Assembly: GCA_017938485.1 (NCBI GenBank)
Contig: JAGBBM010000032.1
Location: 1 to 64,000, forward strand
Direction of reading: 5' to 3'
Source: Lachnospiraceae bacterium
GTDB lineage: Bacteria; Bacillota; Clostridia; Lachnospirales; Lachnospiraceae
Length of the DNA stretch: 64,000 nucleotides
This document shows positions 18,377 to 27,569 of this stretch, piece by piece. The position numbers and the translations under genes are program-made. The notes under the pieces were generated by a model. The model made no database searches, was not told where the DNA came from, and worked only from the letters and a program-made list of their open reading frames with translations. The first letter of the stretch is position 1; each line of letters starts with the position of its first letter.

Positions 18377-19708
18377 ATGAAAAAAGCAATAATTATATCA
18401 TCAGTGTTATGTGTATTATCATTATTAGGTTGTAGTAAACAAGAAAATGATACAATAACTTCTGATGGAAATACAACGATAACAACTGAATATGAAGTTG
18501 ACACAGAACTCGAAGTAGAACCTGACGAACCAAATAATACTGTTACAACAGAAGCTACAAGTGAGGAAATTACAACAGAAAGTGTTCAAAATAATGAAAG
18601 GGATGAATATTTAGTTCAATCAGATGCACCTGCTGTTACAGTTCCTGATGAAGCAAATTATTTTATGTATAATTATATGAGTGGCACAGAGTTTTATGGA
18701 CATGAACTATATGAATTTGACGATACATTGACTAGAGGTTCTGTATCGATGTACAATTTATCGAGTTATTCCCCAACAACACTTGATTATGAAGCATATT
18801 ATGGTATTACAGCATATGCAGAGAAAAATAATCTTTATGTTAAAGCATATAATCATTCAAAACAACATGATATATTAAATTCAAATATTATAAGTGATAT
18901 GGGGGATATAGAGGAAATCGATATCAACTACGATGATTATACTGTAATTGATTGTACAGAATTAGATTATGGTTTATATAATATTGTAGTGGAATTTGAT
19001 ACTAATACTGTAGATTTGTATTTTTTTGTTGCTGAAAACGGAGTTTACACTTGTAGAAATACAATCCATGTTAATTATACATTGAACACTATAAGCAAAA
19101 GACGAACATTGATAAACGATTTATTCGAAAAATATGACATTACACCTGATGAATGTTTATCTGTAGACGAAATTGCTTATCCATGCATTGAATCAGAAGG
19201 TCATAGATGTGACACCCAAAGATGGGCACAATTATCCCATGATTTATTATTAGAAGGCAGTGATTGGTCAGATGAATTTAAGTTATTTGTATATGTGGAA
19301 TGGTTCAATGATAATATAAAATACGATGATTGGAGATTACATAACGGTTCATCAAGAGCATTAGATTGGGATGTTTGGGATGGAAGATATAGTATGTGGG
19401 ATTTAAAAGTTGGTGTTTGTTGTGATTTTACTAATGCACTTATAATTATGTTACGAGAACAGGGTATTCCAGCTACGTCATTTGAAAATGGTAGACATAT
19501 GTGGTTGGCAGTTTATCTTGATGGTGAATGGCGTGAGGTTGATGTGACAAACATTATGCCATATCATTCTCGTTTGGAGGATGCTTCAGATTGTATAAAT
19601 AGAAGTAAAAGTTTCGATGATTATGGAACTGTAAAAGATGATGAAATTTTATACATTGGAAGAGATGTGTGGACTTACGATAGAATCATAAATGGTCCGA
19701 AATATTAA
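18377..19708 (+). CDS. Transglutaminase-like lipoprotein
   Basis: A 443-residue predicted lipoprotein with lipobox LSLLGC (Cys19) and a Thr/Glu/Asn-rich linker (about 25-90). The C-terminal domain is transglutaminase/cysteine-protease-like: Cys348 in VGVCCDF, His374 in GRHMWLAV and Asp389 in EVDVTN make the usual Cys-His-Asp triad. It may cleave or crosslink cell-surface peptides or proteins. It follows protein 3 after 3 nt with no strong ribosome-binding site of its own (GAGGAAG lies 13 nt upstream), which suggests translational coupling as the last gene of the XRE-controlled operon. Confidence 0.85.
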   Translation: MKKAIIISSVLCVLSLLGCSKQENDTITSDGNTTITTEYEVDTELEVEPDEPNNTVTTEATSEEITTESVQNNERDEYLVQSDAPAVTVPDEANYFMYNYMSGTEFYGHELYEFDDTLTRGSVSMYNLSSYSPTTLDYEAYYGITAYAEKNNLYVKAYNHSKQHDILNSNIISDMGDIEEIDINYDDYTVIDCTELDYGLYNIVVEFDTNTVDLYFFVAENGVYTCRNTIHVNYTLNTISKRRTLINDLFEKYDITPDECLSVDEIAYPCIESEGHRCDTQRWAQLSHDLLLEGSDWSDEFKLFVYVEWFNDNIKYDDWRLHNGSSRALDWDVWDGRYSMWDLKVGVCCDFTNALIIMLREQGIPATSFENGRHMWLAVYLDGEWREVDVTNIMPYHSRLEDASDCINRSKSFDDYGTVKDDEILYIGRDVWTYDRIINGPKY

Positions 19709-19715
19709 AAAATCT

Positions 19716-19766
19716 TACCCCCTCTATAGATATTAACAACATTATCCATAGAAGGGGTACCTTTTT
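19716..19766. terminator. Bidirectional terminator
   Basis: TACCCCCTCTAT and ATAGAAGGGGTA pair over 12 positions with one mismatch around a long loop, with CTTTTTA on the plus side and an A-rich stretch on the other. It serves the lipoprotein gene and the convergent YprB-like gene. Confidence 0.8.
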
Positions 19767-20829
19767 ATATAGTTTTACCAATTATATATCTTGCATATGC
19801 ATTTAACATATCAAGGTCTTGTAGGAATGAATCCACTAACTCAATAAAGGTTTCTTTGTCCTTGTATTCTCTTTTGTAGCCTGCCAGTATACCGGAATCT
19901 ATCTGGGTTATAAAGTGTCCATTTCTTCTGGTGTAGCAGGTTTCCTTTTTGGCAGAGGTACGATAATTTTTGTCCACATATGTGGCAACGCTTTTATGAA
20001 CAGCCATATCCTCTGCAGGAAGATAATAGTATTCTTTATAGTTATCAAAATAGAATTTAAGCTCCTCAGATATGATTGGAACTGATATAGTGGCATCCCC
20101 CTGATATCCAGTTATAATGATATCGTGGGTTCCAAATGCAATACGTTTAGGGATAGGGTAGTCTAAACTTATAGAGAAGGCCAAACGATTATCCTTAACA
20201 GACATCTTGCTAACTTTGAAGCAACCTGCCTTTAACTTTACATAGGAAAGAAGAGAAGAACAGTAAAGAAGTCCTTCTAAGTCCTCATAATTATGTTGAA
20301 GCAAAAGCTGTTTACCCATATCAGAAGGTGATTTAAGATAGTCTTTGTAGACCTTTATTAAATCTCCACCAGAATATTTATCCAGTCTATTTATATCAAG
20401 GAATTTTTCTATGGATTTTTGCTTGAGGTTATCTAGGTGAAGCAAATCCTTAAAGCCTCGTATCTGTTTGTATAAGTCAATACTCTCAAGCTTATTAAAA
20501 GATAAATCAAGCATTCTTATACTGAGTTTCTTTTCTAAATATGGTATATCAAAACCATCTCCGTTATAGTTAAATATGTATTTGTAGCCCTTAATAAAAG
20601 AGAAGAAGTCCATAAGAATCTCTCTTTCTGAGTTGCCGTCATCATTAAACCACTGGGTAATCATCCACTTGCCATCCTGATAGAAGGCACAACCAATTAG
20701 ATATAGCTCCGTAGTTTCTGCAGCAAATCCTGTGGTTTCAATGTCAAAAGCAACTATGTCTTCAGGCTTATAAAATGTGTGAAGTTGCATATATTGATTT
20801 ACTCTGGCTCTATGTGTAACTTTTTGCAT
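19765..20829 (-). CDS. YprB-like RNase H-fold exonuclease
   Basis: A 354-residue protein with a DEDD-type exonuclease domain of the YprB (RNase_H_2) family. Visible parts are AFDIETTGF with the first acidic pair (about 24-28), the FNYNGDGFDIPYLEKK segment (about 92-107) and a later NYEDLEGL that would carry the final acidic residue. The C-terminal 150 residues form an accessory region. In Bacillus YprB is poorly characterised and lies next to the YprA helicase; no such helicase is adjacent here. Likely cytoplasmic, acting on nucleic acid; substrate unknown. GGAGGAAAAT precedes the ATG. Confidence 0.8.
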   Translation of the reverse strand: MQKVTHRARVNQYMQLHTFYKPEDIVAFDIETTGFAAETTELYLIGCAFYQDGKWMITQWFNDDGNSEREILMDFFSFIKGYKYIFNYNGDGFDIPYLEKKLSIRMLDLSFNKLESIDLYKQIRGFKDLLHLDNLKQKSIEKFLDINRLDKYSGGDLIKVYKDYLKSPSDMGKQLLLQHNYEDLEGLLYCSSLLSYVKLKAGCFKVSKMSVKDNRLAFSISLDYPIPKRIAFGTHDIIITGYQGDATISVPIISEELKFYFDNYKEYYYLPAEDMAVHKSVATYVDKNYRTSAKKETCYTRRNGHFITQIDSGILAGYKREYKDKETFIELVDSFLQDLDMLNAYARYIIGKTI

Positions 20830-20948
20830 ATTTTCCTCCTTTGTAGTTGCTTTTATTTTTATTGTTATTATAACATATTAGCAATAAGCACACCACAAAA
20901 TATTTTATGAACATTCTGTTACATTTTTACGTTATGTCAAATAAATAC

Positions 20949-20976
20949 TTGTATTTTTTGCCCATTATGTTATAAT
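20949..20976 (+). promoter_or_regulatory. Probable promoter of the divIVA-like gene
   Basis: TTGTAT and TATAAT at 16-bp spacing, about 34 nt before the start codon. Confidence 0.55.
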
Positions 20977-21009
20977 TTTCTTTAGAATTTATGCACGGAG
21001 GATATATAC

Positions 21010-21696
21010 ATGATTCAACCATTAGATATAAAGAGTCAGTCATTTAAGAAAGGTATATTTGGATATAAGGCATCAGAAGTTGATAGCTATGTTAATACCG
21101 TATACAGAGCATACGATGAGTTATTCAGAGAGAACGAAGCTTTAACTAAGAAGTTAAATGGAGCAGAGTCTTCTTTACAGGAGGCTAGACTTAAGATATT
21201 TGATCTTGAGAATCAGGTTAACAAGATTGAGAATGTTTCTACATATGGTGATGATGAGACTGTTAATGCTAAGAAGAAAGCAGACCAGATTATCAAGAAC
21301 GCTGAGGCTGCAGCAGCTGAGATTATTGCAAATGCTAAGAAGCAGTCACAGAATATCGAGTCAGGCAAGGATGTTAAGAATACAGCTAAGACTGCACCTG
21401 CAGAAGAGCCTGTTGTAGAAGAGAAGAAGTCTATGTTTACTGTTAAGACTAATCCAACTCAGACTGGTCCAAAGCCATTTGTTAAGGCAGAGGAAAAGCC
21501 ACAGGAAGAGGCTAAGGAATCAGCTTCATCAAGATTTTTCAAGAAGTCAGAGGATGCTGCTACAAAGGTTGCTCCTGCAGTTGAGGAAGATGATGACGAG
21601 ATTTTCGTTGGTGAAATTGAAGATGCAAGAAAGCCTGATCGTATGATGATTGGTGACGGTGAAGAAGAGGAAGATTTAGACTTCGAATTCTTATAA
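21010..21696 (+). CDS. DivIVA-domain protein
   Basis: A 228-residue coiled-coil protein of the DivIVA/GpsB family, which marks curved membrane and organises division or pole growth. The start IQPLDIKSQSFKKGIFGYKASEVD is the DivIVA membrane-binding domain. Residues about 32-75 are coiled coil, 85-115 an Ala-rich helical stretch, and the rest a charged disordered tail ending in acidic residues (EEEEDLDFEFL). It has its own promoter and a strong terminator. It could be DivIVA or a paralogue; the long acidic tail is not that of Bacillus DivIVA. Confidence 0.87.
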   Translation: MIQPLDIKSQSFKKGIFGYKASEVDSYVNTVYRAYDELFRENEALTKKLNGAESSLQEARLKIFDLENQVNKIENVSTYGDDETVNAKKKADQIIKNAEAAAAEIIANAKKQSQNIESGKDVKNTAKTAPAEEPVVEEKKSMFTVKTNPTQTGPKPFVKAEEKPQEEAKESASSRFFKKSEDAATKVAPAVEEDDDEIFVGEIEDARKPDRMMIGDGEEEEDLDFEFL

Positions 21697-21705
21697 GATT
21701 ATTAC

Positions 21706-21736
21706 AAAGAGTGTTGCCACCCGCAACACTCTTTTT
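21706..21736 (+). terminator. Intrinsic terminator before ruvA
   Basis: AAAGAGTGTTGC and GCAACACTCTTT form a perfect 12-bp stem with a 5-nt loop and six T. It sits only 13 nt before the ruvA start. Confidence 0.93.
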
Positions 21737-21748
21737 TAGGAGTAAGCT

Positions 21749-22348
21749 ATGTTTGCATATATAAAAGGAACAGTTGAATATATTGCCTCAGATTATATTG
21801 TAATTGATAATGGTGGTGTAGGCTTTAAGATAAATACAAGCGTAAATACCGCAGCCAAGTTATCATTACATGAAACTGCGTTGATACATACACATTTAAG
21901 TGTTAGGGAAGATGATATGAGTCTGTTTGGTTTTTATACAGAGGATGAATTATCTGTATTTAAGTTACTTATCTCTATAAGCGGCATAGGTCCAAAGGGG
22001 GCTCTTGCCATACTTTCAACACTTTCTATTGATGAGCTTAGAATTGCTGTATTATCAGATGATCACAAGGCAATTGCTAAGGCCAATGGTGTAGGGGCAA
22101 AAACTGCTCAGCGAGTTGTTATTGAACTTAAAGATAAATTTAAACTTGAGGATGTTCTTTCTGATTCATCCTCAAAGGATGACTTGCAAGACGTAGTCTC
22201 TAATGATATTATTACAGAGACAGCTATGGCTTTAACTAGCCTTGGCTATTCAAATGTTGAGGCCTTAAGAGCTATTAAGAAGGTTCCATCTAGCGACACT
22301 ATGTCTGTGGAAGAGCTTCTTAAAGCAGCATTAAAATATATTATGTAG
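21749..22348 (+). CDS. ruvA: Holliday junction branch-migration protein RuvA
   Basis: Binds four-way DNA junctions as a tetramer and loads RuvB. The 199-residue protein has the N-terminal OB fold (MFAYIKGTVEYIASDYIVID), two helix-hairpin-helix motifs (ISGIGPKGALAILS; ANGVGAKTAQRVVIELKDK) and a C-terminal RuvB-binding domain (about 150-199: ALTSLGYSNVEALRAI). ruvB follows after 12 nt. There is no ruvC nearby; RecU, the Firmicute resolvase, lies at 52.5 kb. Confidence 0.97.
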   Translation: MFAYIKGTVEYIASDYIVIDNGGVGFKINTSVNTAAKLSLHETALIHTHLSVREDDMSLFGFYTEDELSVFKLLISISGIGPKGALAILSTLSIDELRIAVLSDDHKAIAKANGVGAKTAQRVVIELKDKFKLEDVLSDSSSKDDLQDVVSNDIITETAMALTSLGYSNVEALRAIKKVPSSDTMSVEELLKAALKYIM

Positions 22349-22360
22349 TTTAGGTGTATT

Positions 22361-23362
22361 ATGGAAAGAATAATAAGCGCTGATATATTGTCAGAAGATG
22401 AAAAAATTGAACAGGGTTTAAGACCATCTAATCTTTCCGAGTACATCGGACAAGAAAAAGCCAAGAAGAATCTTAAGGTTTTTATTGAGGCTGCAAAAAA
22501 ACGTAAGGAATCCCTTGATCATGTTCTTTTATACGGTCCACCGGGACTTGGAAAGACTACTCTTGCTTCTATTGTAGCGGCAGAGATGGGTGTTAATCTT
22601 AAGATTACATCAGGTCCTGCCATAGAAAAGCCAGGAGAGCTTGCCGCTATCTTAAACAATCTATCTGAAAATGATGTTCTTTTTATAGATGAGATTCATC
22701 GTTTAAACAAGCAGGTAGAAGAAGTTCTTTATCCTGCTATGGAGGATTTTGCTATAGATATAATTATTGGAAAGGGTGCTGGGGCAAGGTCTATTCGCCT
22801 TGATTTGCCTAGATTTACCCTTGTAGGTGCAACAACAAGAGCTGGTATGCTTACAGCACCTTTACGAGATAGATTTGGAGTGGTAAATCGTCTAGAATTT
22901 TACAATGTTATGGAGCTTATGCAGATTATCATCCGTTCAGCCAAGGTTTTAGGTGTTGTGATTGATGATGAGGGTGCTTTGGAGATTGCAAAACGTTCCA
23001 GAGGAACCCCACGACTTGCTAACAGACTTCTTAAGAGAGTTCGTGATTTTGCCCAGGTTGAACATAATGGCGACATAGATTATAATGTTGCTAAGACCGC
23101 TTTAGATAGACTTGAAGTAGATAGTAACGGTCTTGATAATACAGACAGAGTTATACTTGAAACTATGATACACAAATTTGGTGGTGGCCCGGTTGGTCTT
23201 GACACATTAGCTGCTGCCATAGGGGAAGACTCAGGTACCTTAGAGGATGTATACGAACCATATCTTATAAAGAATGGCTTTATTAATCGTACGCCTCGTG
23301 GTAGAATGGTTACAGAGCATTGTTACAAACATTTTGGATTAGAGAATCTTATAGAACATTAA
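22361..23362 (+). CDS. ruvB: Holliday junction helicase RuvB
   Basis: Hexameric AAA+ motor that drives branch migration with RuvA. The 333-residue length is normal. Walker A is [11 protein letters not shown] (about 65-75), Walker [10 protein letters not shown] (about 107-115), sensor [18 protein letters not shown], arginine finger within it, and a C-terminal winged helix ending [11 protein letters not shown]. The start [20 protein letters not shown] is the usual one for Firmicutes. It is co-transcribed with ruvA. Confidence 0.98.
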   Translation: MERIISADILSEDEKIEQGLRPSNLSEYIGQEKAKKNLKVFIEAAKKRKESLDHVLLYGPPGLGKTTLASIVAAEMGVNLKITSGPAIEKPGELAAILNNLSENDVLFIDEIHRLNKQVEEVLYPAMEDFAIDIIIGKGAGARSIRLDLPRFTLVGATTRAGMLTAPLRDRFGVVNRLEFYNVMELMQIIIRSAKVLGVVIDDEGALEIAKRSRGTPRLANRLLKRVRDFAQVEHNGDIDYNVAKTALDRLEVDSNGLDNTDRVILETMIHKFGGGPVGLDTLAAAIGEDSGTLEDVYEPYLIKNGFINRTPRGRMVTEHCYKHFGLENLIEH

Positions 23363-23383
23363 AGAGACGAAGGAGAAGGGATA

Positions 23384-23788
23384 ATGGCAAACAAAGTTGA
23401 TATACCTGTAGTAATTAATGGTAAGGTGTATACCTTAAGTGGATATGAGGGAGAGGATTATCTCCAGAATGTAGCGACCTACATTAACAGTAAGATTGCT
23501 GAGTGCAAAACTTCTGACCAGTATAGAAGAATGAACACTGAGTATCAGGGCATATTACTTGCTCTTAATATTGCTGATGATTATTTCAAGGCTAAGAATC
23601 AGGCTGATTCTATGGCATCTGAGGATACCAACAAGGAACAGCAGTTATATGATTTACGTCATGAGGTAATTGAGGCACAGATTAAACAGGAATCAGCTCT
23701 TCGTATGATTGAAGAATATAAGGAGCAGATTAACGCATTACAAAGAAAAATCATTCAGTTAGAGGCTGAAAAAGGAAGAAATGACTAA
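23384..23788 (+). CDS. zapA: Cell division protein ZapA
   Basis: A 134-residue FtsZ-ring-associated protein. The N-terminal globular domain begins VDIPVVINGKVYTLSGYEGEDYLQ split at the usual ZapA positions (about 4-90), followed by a long coiled coil (about 75-132) that bridges FtsZ filaments. It starts 21 nt after ruvB with a GAAGGAGAAGGG site and overlaps the U32 gene by 8 nt. Confidence 0.9.
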   Translation: MANKVDIPVVINGKVYTLSGYEGEDYLQNVATYINSKIAECKTSDQYRRMNTEYQGILLALNIADDYFKAKNQADSMASEDTNKEQQLYDLRHEVIEAQIKQESALRMIEEYKEQINALQRKIIQLEAEKGRND

Positions 23789-26129
23789 TACTTTTAATCA
23801 AGTTGAAATACTCGCACCTTGCGGGTCATATGACATTTTAATTGCCGCTGTTAAAGCAGGTGCTGACGCCTGCTATATTGGCGGCAATAAATTTGGCGCT
23901 CGTGCATACGCGGATAATCTAAAGGATGATTCTATTATTGCCGCTATAGACTATGCACATCTTCACCATGTCAAACTTTATCTTACGGTAAACACCCTTC
24001 TTAAAAACCAGGAAATTAGTGAATTATATGAATATCTTGCACCTTACTATGAGGCTGGAATTGATGCGGTTATTGTTCAGGATTTAGGTGTTTTTAGTTA
24101 TATAAAGAACGTATTTCCTGATTTACCTATACATTGTAGCACCCAGATGAATATTAACTCCATACATTCTGCTTCGCTTATGAAGGCGCTTGGAGCATCA
24201 AGAATTGTTACAGCAAGAGAGATGTCCCTTGATGCAATTAAACTGATTAAAAAGAATGTAGATATAGAAGTCGAGAGCTTTGTTCACGGTGCTATGTGTT
24301 ATTCTTACAGTGGTCAGTGTCTTATGAGTTCTCTTGCAGGCGGAAGAAGTGGTAATCGAGGAAGATGCGCCCAACCATGTAGAAAATGCTATGATGACAC
24401 ATACCTTCTTTCCATGAAGGATATGTGCACTTTGGAATTAATTCCTAAGCTTTGTGAGGCTGGAATTGATTCATTAAAGATTGAAGGCAGAATGAAAAAT
24501 GAGTACTATGTAGCTTCTGCGGTATCGGCTTATAAAGAGCTTACAGAAGATTATTATGCTGGATGTTTTTCCTATGCTAAGGCTAAAAAGTTAAAGGATA
24601 AGCTTGCGTCAATATACAATAGAGGTGGCTTTTGTGATAGTTATTATTTTATGCACAATGGCCCATCTATGATTTCCAACAAACGTCCAAACAATCAAGG
24701 TGTGTATATGGGTAAGCTTACTTCCATAGAAAATGGATGCATAAGTTTAAAATTAGAAAGGGATATGTTTAAACAGGATGTCTTAGAGCTTGTTTTAAAC
24801 AATAAAGAGACTATAGATGTAACATCTGGTATATCCGGTAATAAAGGCGAAACCGTCACCTTAAATGTACCAAAATCAAGATATATATTGCCTAAGCAAG
24901 ATATTTATAGAACAAGGTGTAATAAGTACATAGATGATATTAAACAAGATATCCTGGATTCCACTATGAATATGCCACTTTATGGAGAGTTTTCGGCCAT
25001 AGTTGGCGAGCCAATGTGCTTAACAATATCTTTTTATGATAAGACTGTGACAGTTTATTCAGATAGTATTGTAGAAGAGTCAGAAAATAAACCTGCAAAT
25101 AAGGATAATATAAGAGAAAAATTATCCCAGCTTGGCAATACGGATTACAGCTTTGTTGATTTAAAAATCAATTTAAGTGAAAATGCATTTATCCCTATGA
25201 GTATTCTAAAGAATCTGAGACGAACAGCTTTGGAAAAACTGGAAAATCAGTTGATTTTAGATTATAGAAGAAAAAAGGTCGATTATAATGAATATATTTT
25301 ATATCCTGATAAATCAACTAAGTACTATAATTTTTCCAGACCACATATTATGCCTCTTTATGTGGGTATAATCAATATATCTCAGCTTAAAGAAATCTTA
25401 AACTATAATATACAGGGAATTTATATTCAAAAGGCGCTATATGATGATATAATAAGAGAAGGTCTATATGATTTAATTTTATTAAAAGATATAAAGATAT
25501 ATATTGAACTTCCTTATATTATTGATGCTGATTTCGACATAATAAAATATGTTCCAAAGGAAGCGCGTGGAATATATATTAGAAATATTGATGGTTATGC
25601 CGCATATAAAGCAAATTATGATGCGTTTTCCGATAAGCAGGTCCTTCTTGGAGCCTCATTATATGCATACAATAATCTGGCGAGAGAATTCTTCTTAGAG
25701 GATAATATATACTTTGAAATTCCAAAGGAATTAAATCTAAAAGAGATTGCTTCTTTGGAGGGAAAAGATAATCAGCTTACAATATACGAATATCAACAGG
25801 TTATGTTGTCCGCTCAGTGTGTTATAAAAAACACTGTAGGTTGCAACAAGAGTAACCAGATAAAAAAGATAACTGATGACAAGCACAACACATTTTATGC
25901 AAGAGCTAATTGCGAGGAATGTTCCAATGTTATCTATAACGGAGTACCATTATGTATCTTCGACAAGTTAGATGATGATTTTATAACAAAAACTAAGGCC
26001 ACTTCATATAGGATTAATTTTACTATTGAGGACAAGAAACAGGTAAAAGAGATAATGGATGGCTTCTTTAAAGGGGAAATGCCCCTGAAAAATATTACTA
26101 CAGGACATTTACAAAGAGGAGTAGAGTAG
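23781..26129 (+). CDS. U32 family protein (RlhA/YrrN-like)
   Basis: A 782-residue peptidase-family-U32 protein with a C-terminal extension (DUF3656-like). The N-terminal TIM-barrel half begins EILAPCGSYDILIAAVKAGA and carries the U32 signature VESFVHGAMCYSYSGQCLMS split by GGRSGNRGRCAQPCRKC (about 168-202), whose cysteines bind iron-sulfur or substrate in relatives. Known relatives (RlhA in Escherichia coli) hydroxylate 23S rRNA cytidine 2501; others act in collagen degradation or prephenate-dependent hydroxylation. The RNA-modifying role is the more likely here. It overlaps zapA by 8 nt and ftsW follows at once. Confidence 0.88.
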   Translation: MTNTFNQVEILAPCGSYDILIAAVKAGADACYIGGNKFGARAYADNLKDDSIIAAIDYAHLHHVKLYLTVNTLLKNQEISELYEYLAPYYEAGIDAVIVQDLGVFSYIKNVFPDLPIHCSTQMNINSIHSASLMKALGASRIVTAREMSLDAIKLIKKNVDIEVESFVHGAMCYSYSGQCLMSSLAGGRSGNRGRCAQPCRKCYDDTYLLSMKDMCTLELIPKLCEAGIDSLKIEGRMKNEYYVASAVSAYKELTEDYYAGCFSYAKAKKLKDKLASIYNRGGFCDSYYFMHNGPSMISNKRPNNQGVYMGKLTSIENGCISLKLERDMFKQDVLELVLNNKETIDVTSGISGNKGETVTLNVPKSRYILPKQDIYRTRCNKYIDDIKQDILDSTMNMPLYGEFSAIVGEPMCLTISFYDKTVTVYSDSIVEESENKPANKDNIREKLSQLGNTDYSFVDLKINLSENAFIPMSILKNLRRTALEKLENQLILDYRRKKVDYNEYILYPDKSTKYYNFSRPHIMPLYVGIINISQLKEILNYNIQGIYIQKALYDDIIREGLYDLILLKDIKIYIELPYIIDADFDIIKYVPKEARGIYIRNIDGYAAYKANYDAFSDKQVLLGASLYAYNNLAREFFLEDNIYFEIPKELNLKEIASLEGKDNQLTIYEYQQVMLSAQCVIKNTVGCNKSNQIKKITDDKHNTFYARANCEECSNVIYNGVPLCIFDKLDDDFITKTKATSYRINFTIEDKKQVKEIMDGFFKGEMPLKNITTGHLQRGVE

Positions 26130-26132
26130 AAT

Positions 26133-27569
26133 ATGGTTAATATAGTCTGCGAAATATCCAAGTTCATAAGTATAGTTCTTATGGTGCTATATGCATACCA
26201 GTGTTTTTCTGTTATGGCATCTGAGGATGAAAGTAAAAAACGAAGCAAGCTTAATGTACAGATTGTTTATGTTTTTATGATACATTTTCTGTCTTATCTG
26301 ATTATGTATCTAAGGCTGGGTACATTTAAGATTCTTGTTTTTTATGGAATTCAGATATTTGTAGCTGTTTTTTATATGATTATATTCCATTCCATATACA
26401 AGGAATCATCAAGGCTCCTAACTAACAATACAGCCTTTTTACTTTTAATAGGCTACACTATACTTACGAGACTTAACTTTAATCTGGCGGTTAAGCAATT
26501 TATCTTTGCTACCGTTGGACTTATAATCACAGCTTTCTTCCCGTATATTATGCTTAAATGGAAAAGTCTTAAGGATATGGGAGTCACCTACGGTATAGTT
26601 GGTATAGGATTTTTGCTTACTGTATTTATACCTGGACTTGGTTATGAGGCATACGGTTCAAGAAACTGGATAAAGATAGGAAGTCTTTCCTTGCAGCCTA
26701 TGGAATTCGTAAAGATTTTATTTGTGTTTTTCGTGGCCAGTATGCTTGTAAAAGCTAATTCTATTAAGGATTTATTTGTAAATGCTCTTATTTCAGCCGG
26801 TTTTATGCTTGTTTTGGTATTGGAAAAGGACCTTGGTGCAGCCATCATATTTTATATTACCTATGTATTTATGGTTTACCTTGCTACATCAAGAACCGTA
26901 TTTCTTGTAGGTGGCGTAGGGCTTGGAGCAGGAGCGGTAGTCCTTGCAGCTATTTTATTTAAAGATACCTTGTTTGCCCATGTTATGGTTAGAGTTGAGG
27001 CTTGGAAGGATCCCTTTGCCTTTATTGACACAGGCGGATATCAGGTGTCTCAATCACTGTTTGCTCTTGGAACAGGTGGATATACCGGTTCGGGACTTAC
27101 CCAGGGCAAAGCTCATACCATTCCGGTAAGTGAAAGTGATTTTATTTTCTCTGCAATATGTGAGGAAATGGGAGTTATATTTGGACTAGCTTTAATTCTT
27201 GTTGTAGTTAGTATATTTATATCTATTGTAAATATATCCATGCGATGCAGAAATCCATTTTACAAATATGTAGCTTTTGGATTTGGTACTATATATGTAG
27301 TACAGTCACTTCTTAATCTTGGTGGTGTTACAAAATTTATACCTTCAACAGGTGTGACACTTCCCTTGGTTAGTTACGGTGTGAGCTCTGTAATAAGTAC
27401 TTTAATTATATTTGCGATTATTCAGGGTGTTTGCATTATAGGAAACAAAGAGGCGATAAAGAATGAAAAAGAAAAAGAGAGAATTAGAAAACAACTTGCC
27501 TTTGACACCGGAAGAGGAATTTCTCCAAAAGGAGAAGGAAAGAGCAAGAAAAAACAAATTAAAAAATAA
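26133..27569 (+). CDS. FtsW/RodA/SpoVE family glycosyltransferase
   Basis: SEDS-family membrane enzyme that polymerises lipid II into glycan strands with a partner class B penicillin-binding protein. The 478 residues hold about ten transmembrane helices. Family marks are YGSRNWIKIGSLSLQPMEFVK in two parts near 170-190, FVYLATSRT-like segments, and the C-terminal STGVTLPLVSYGVSS. An extra N-terminal pair of helices (about 1-65) and a basic tail (KGEGKSKKKQIKK) are present. The last 107 nt overlap the penicillin-binding protein gene. Whether it serves elongation, division or spore cortex cannot be told from sequence. Confidence 0.92.
   Translation: MVNIVCEISKFISIVLMVLYAYQCFSVMASEDESKKRSKLNVQIVYVFMIHFLSYLIMYLRLGTFKILVFYGIQIFVAVFYMIIFHSIYKESSRLLTNNTAFLLLIGYTILTRLNFNLAVKQFIFATVGLIITAFFPYIMLKWKSLKDMGVTYGIVGIGFLLTVFIPGLGYEAYGSRNWIKIGSLSLQPMEFVKILFVFFVASMLVKANSIKDLFVNALISAGFMLVLVLEKDLGAAIIFYITYVFMVYLATSRTVFLVGGVGLGAGAVVLAAILFKDTLFAHVMVRVEAWKDPFAFIDTGGYQVSQSLFALGTGGYTGSGLTQGKAHTIPVSESDFIFSAICEEMGVIFGLALILVVVSIFISIVNISMRCRNPFYKYVAFGFGTIYVVQSLLNLGGVTKFIPSTGVTLPLVSYGVSSVISTLIIFAIIQGVCIIGNKEAIKNEKEKERIRKQLAFDTGRGISPKGEGKSKKKQIKK

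Noticed and set aside
14727..19708. XRE gene as a sign of a prophage or toxin-antitoxin locus
   Set aside because: No integrase, recombinase, phage structural gene or small toxin-like gene is present; the divergent operon encodes surface proteins.
27463..27569. Frameshift or assembly error as the cause of the overlap
   Set aside because: Both frames are complete, the SEDS tail is basic as is common, and the second start has a proper ribosome-binding site; kept as a real overlap, though not proven.
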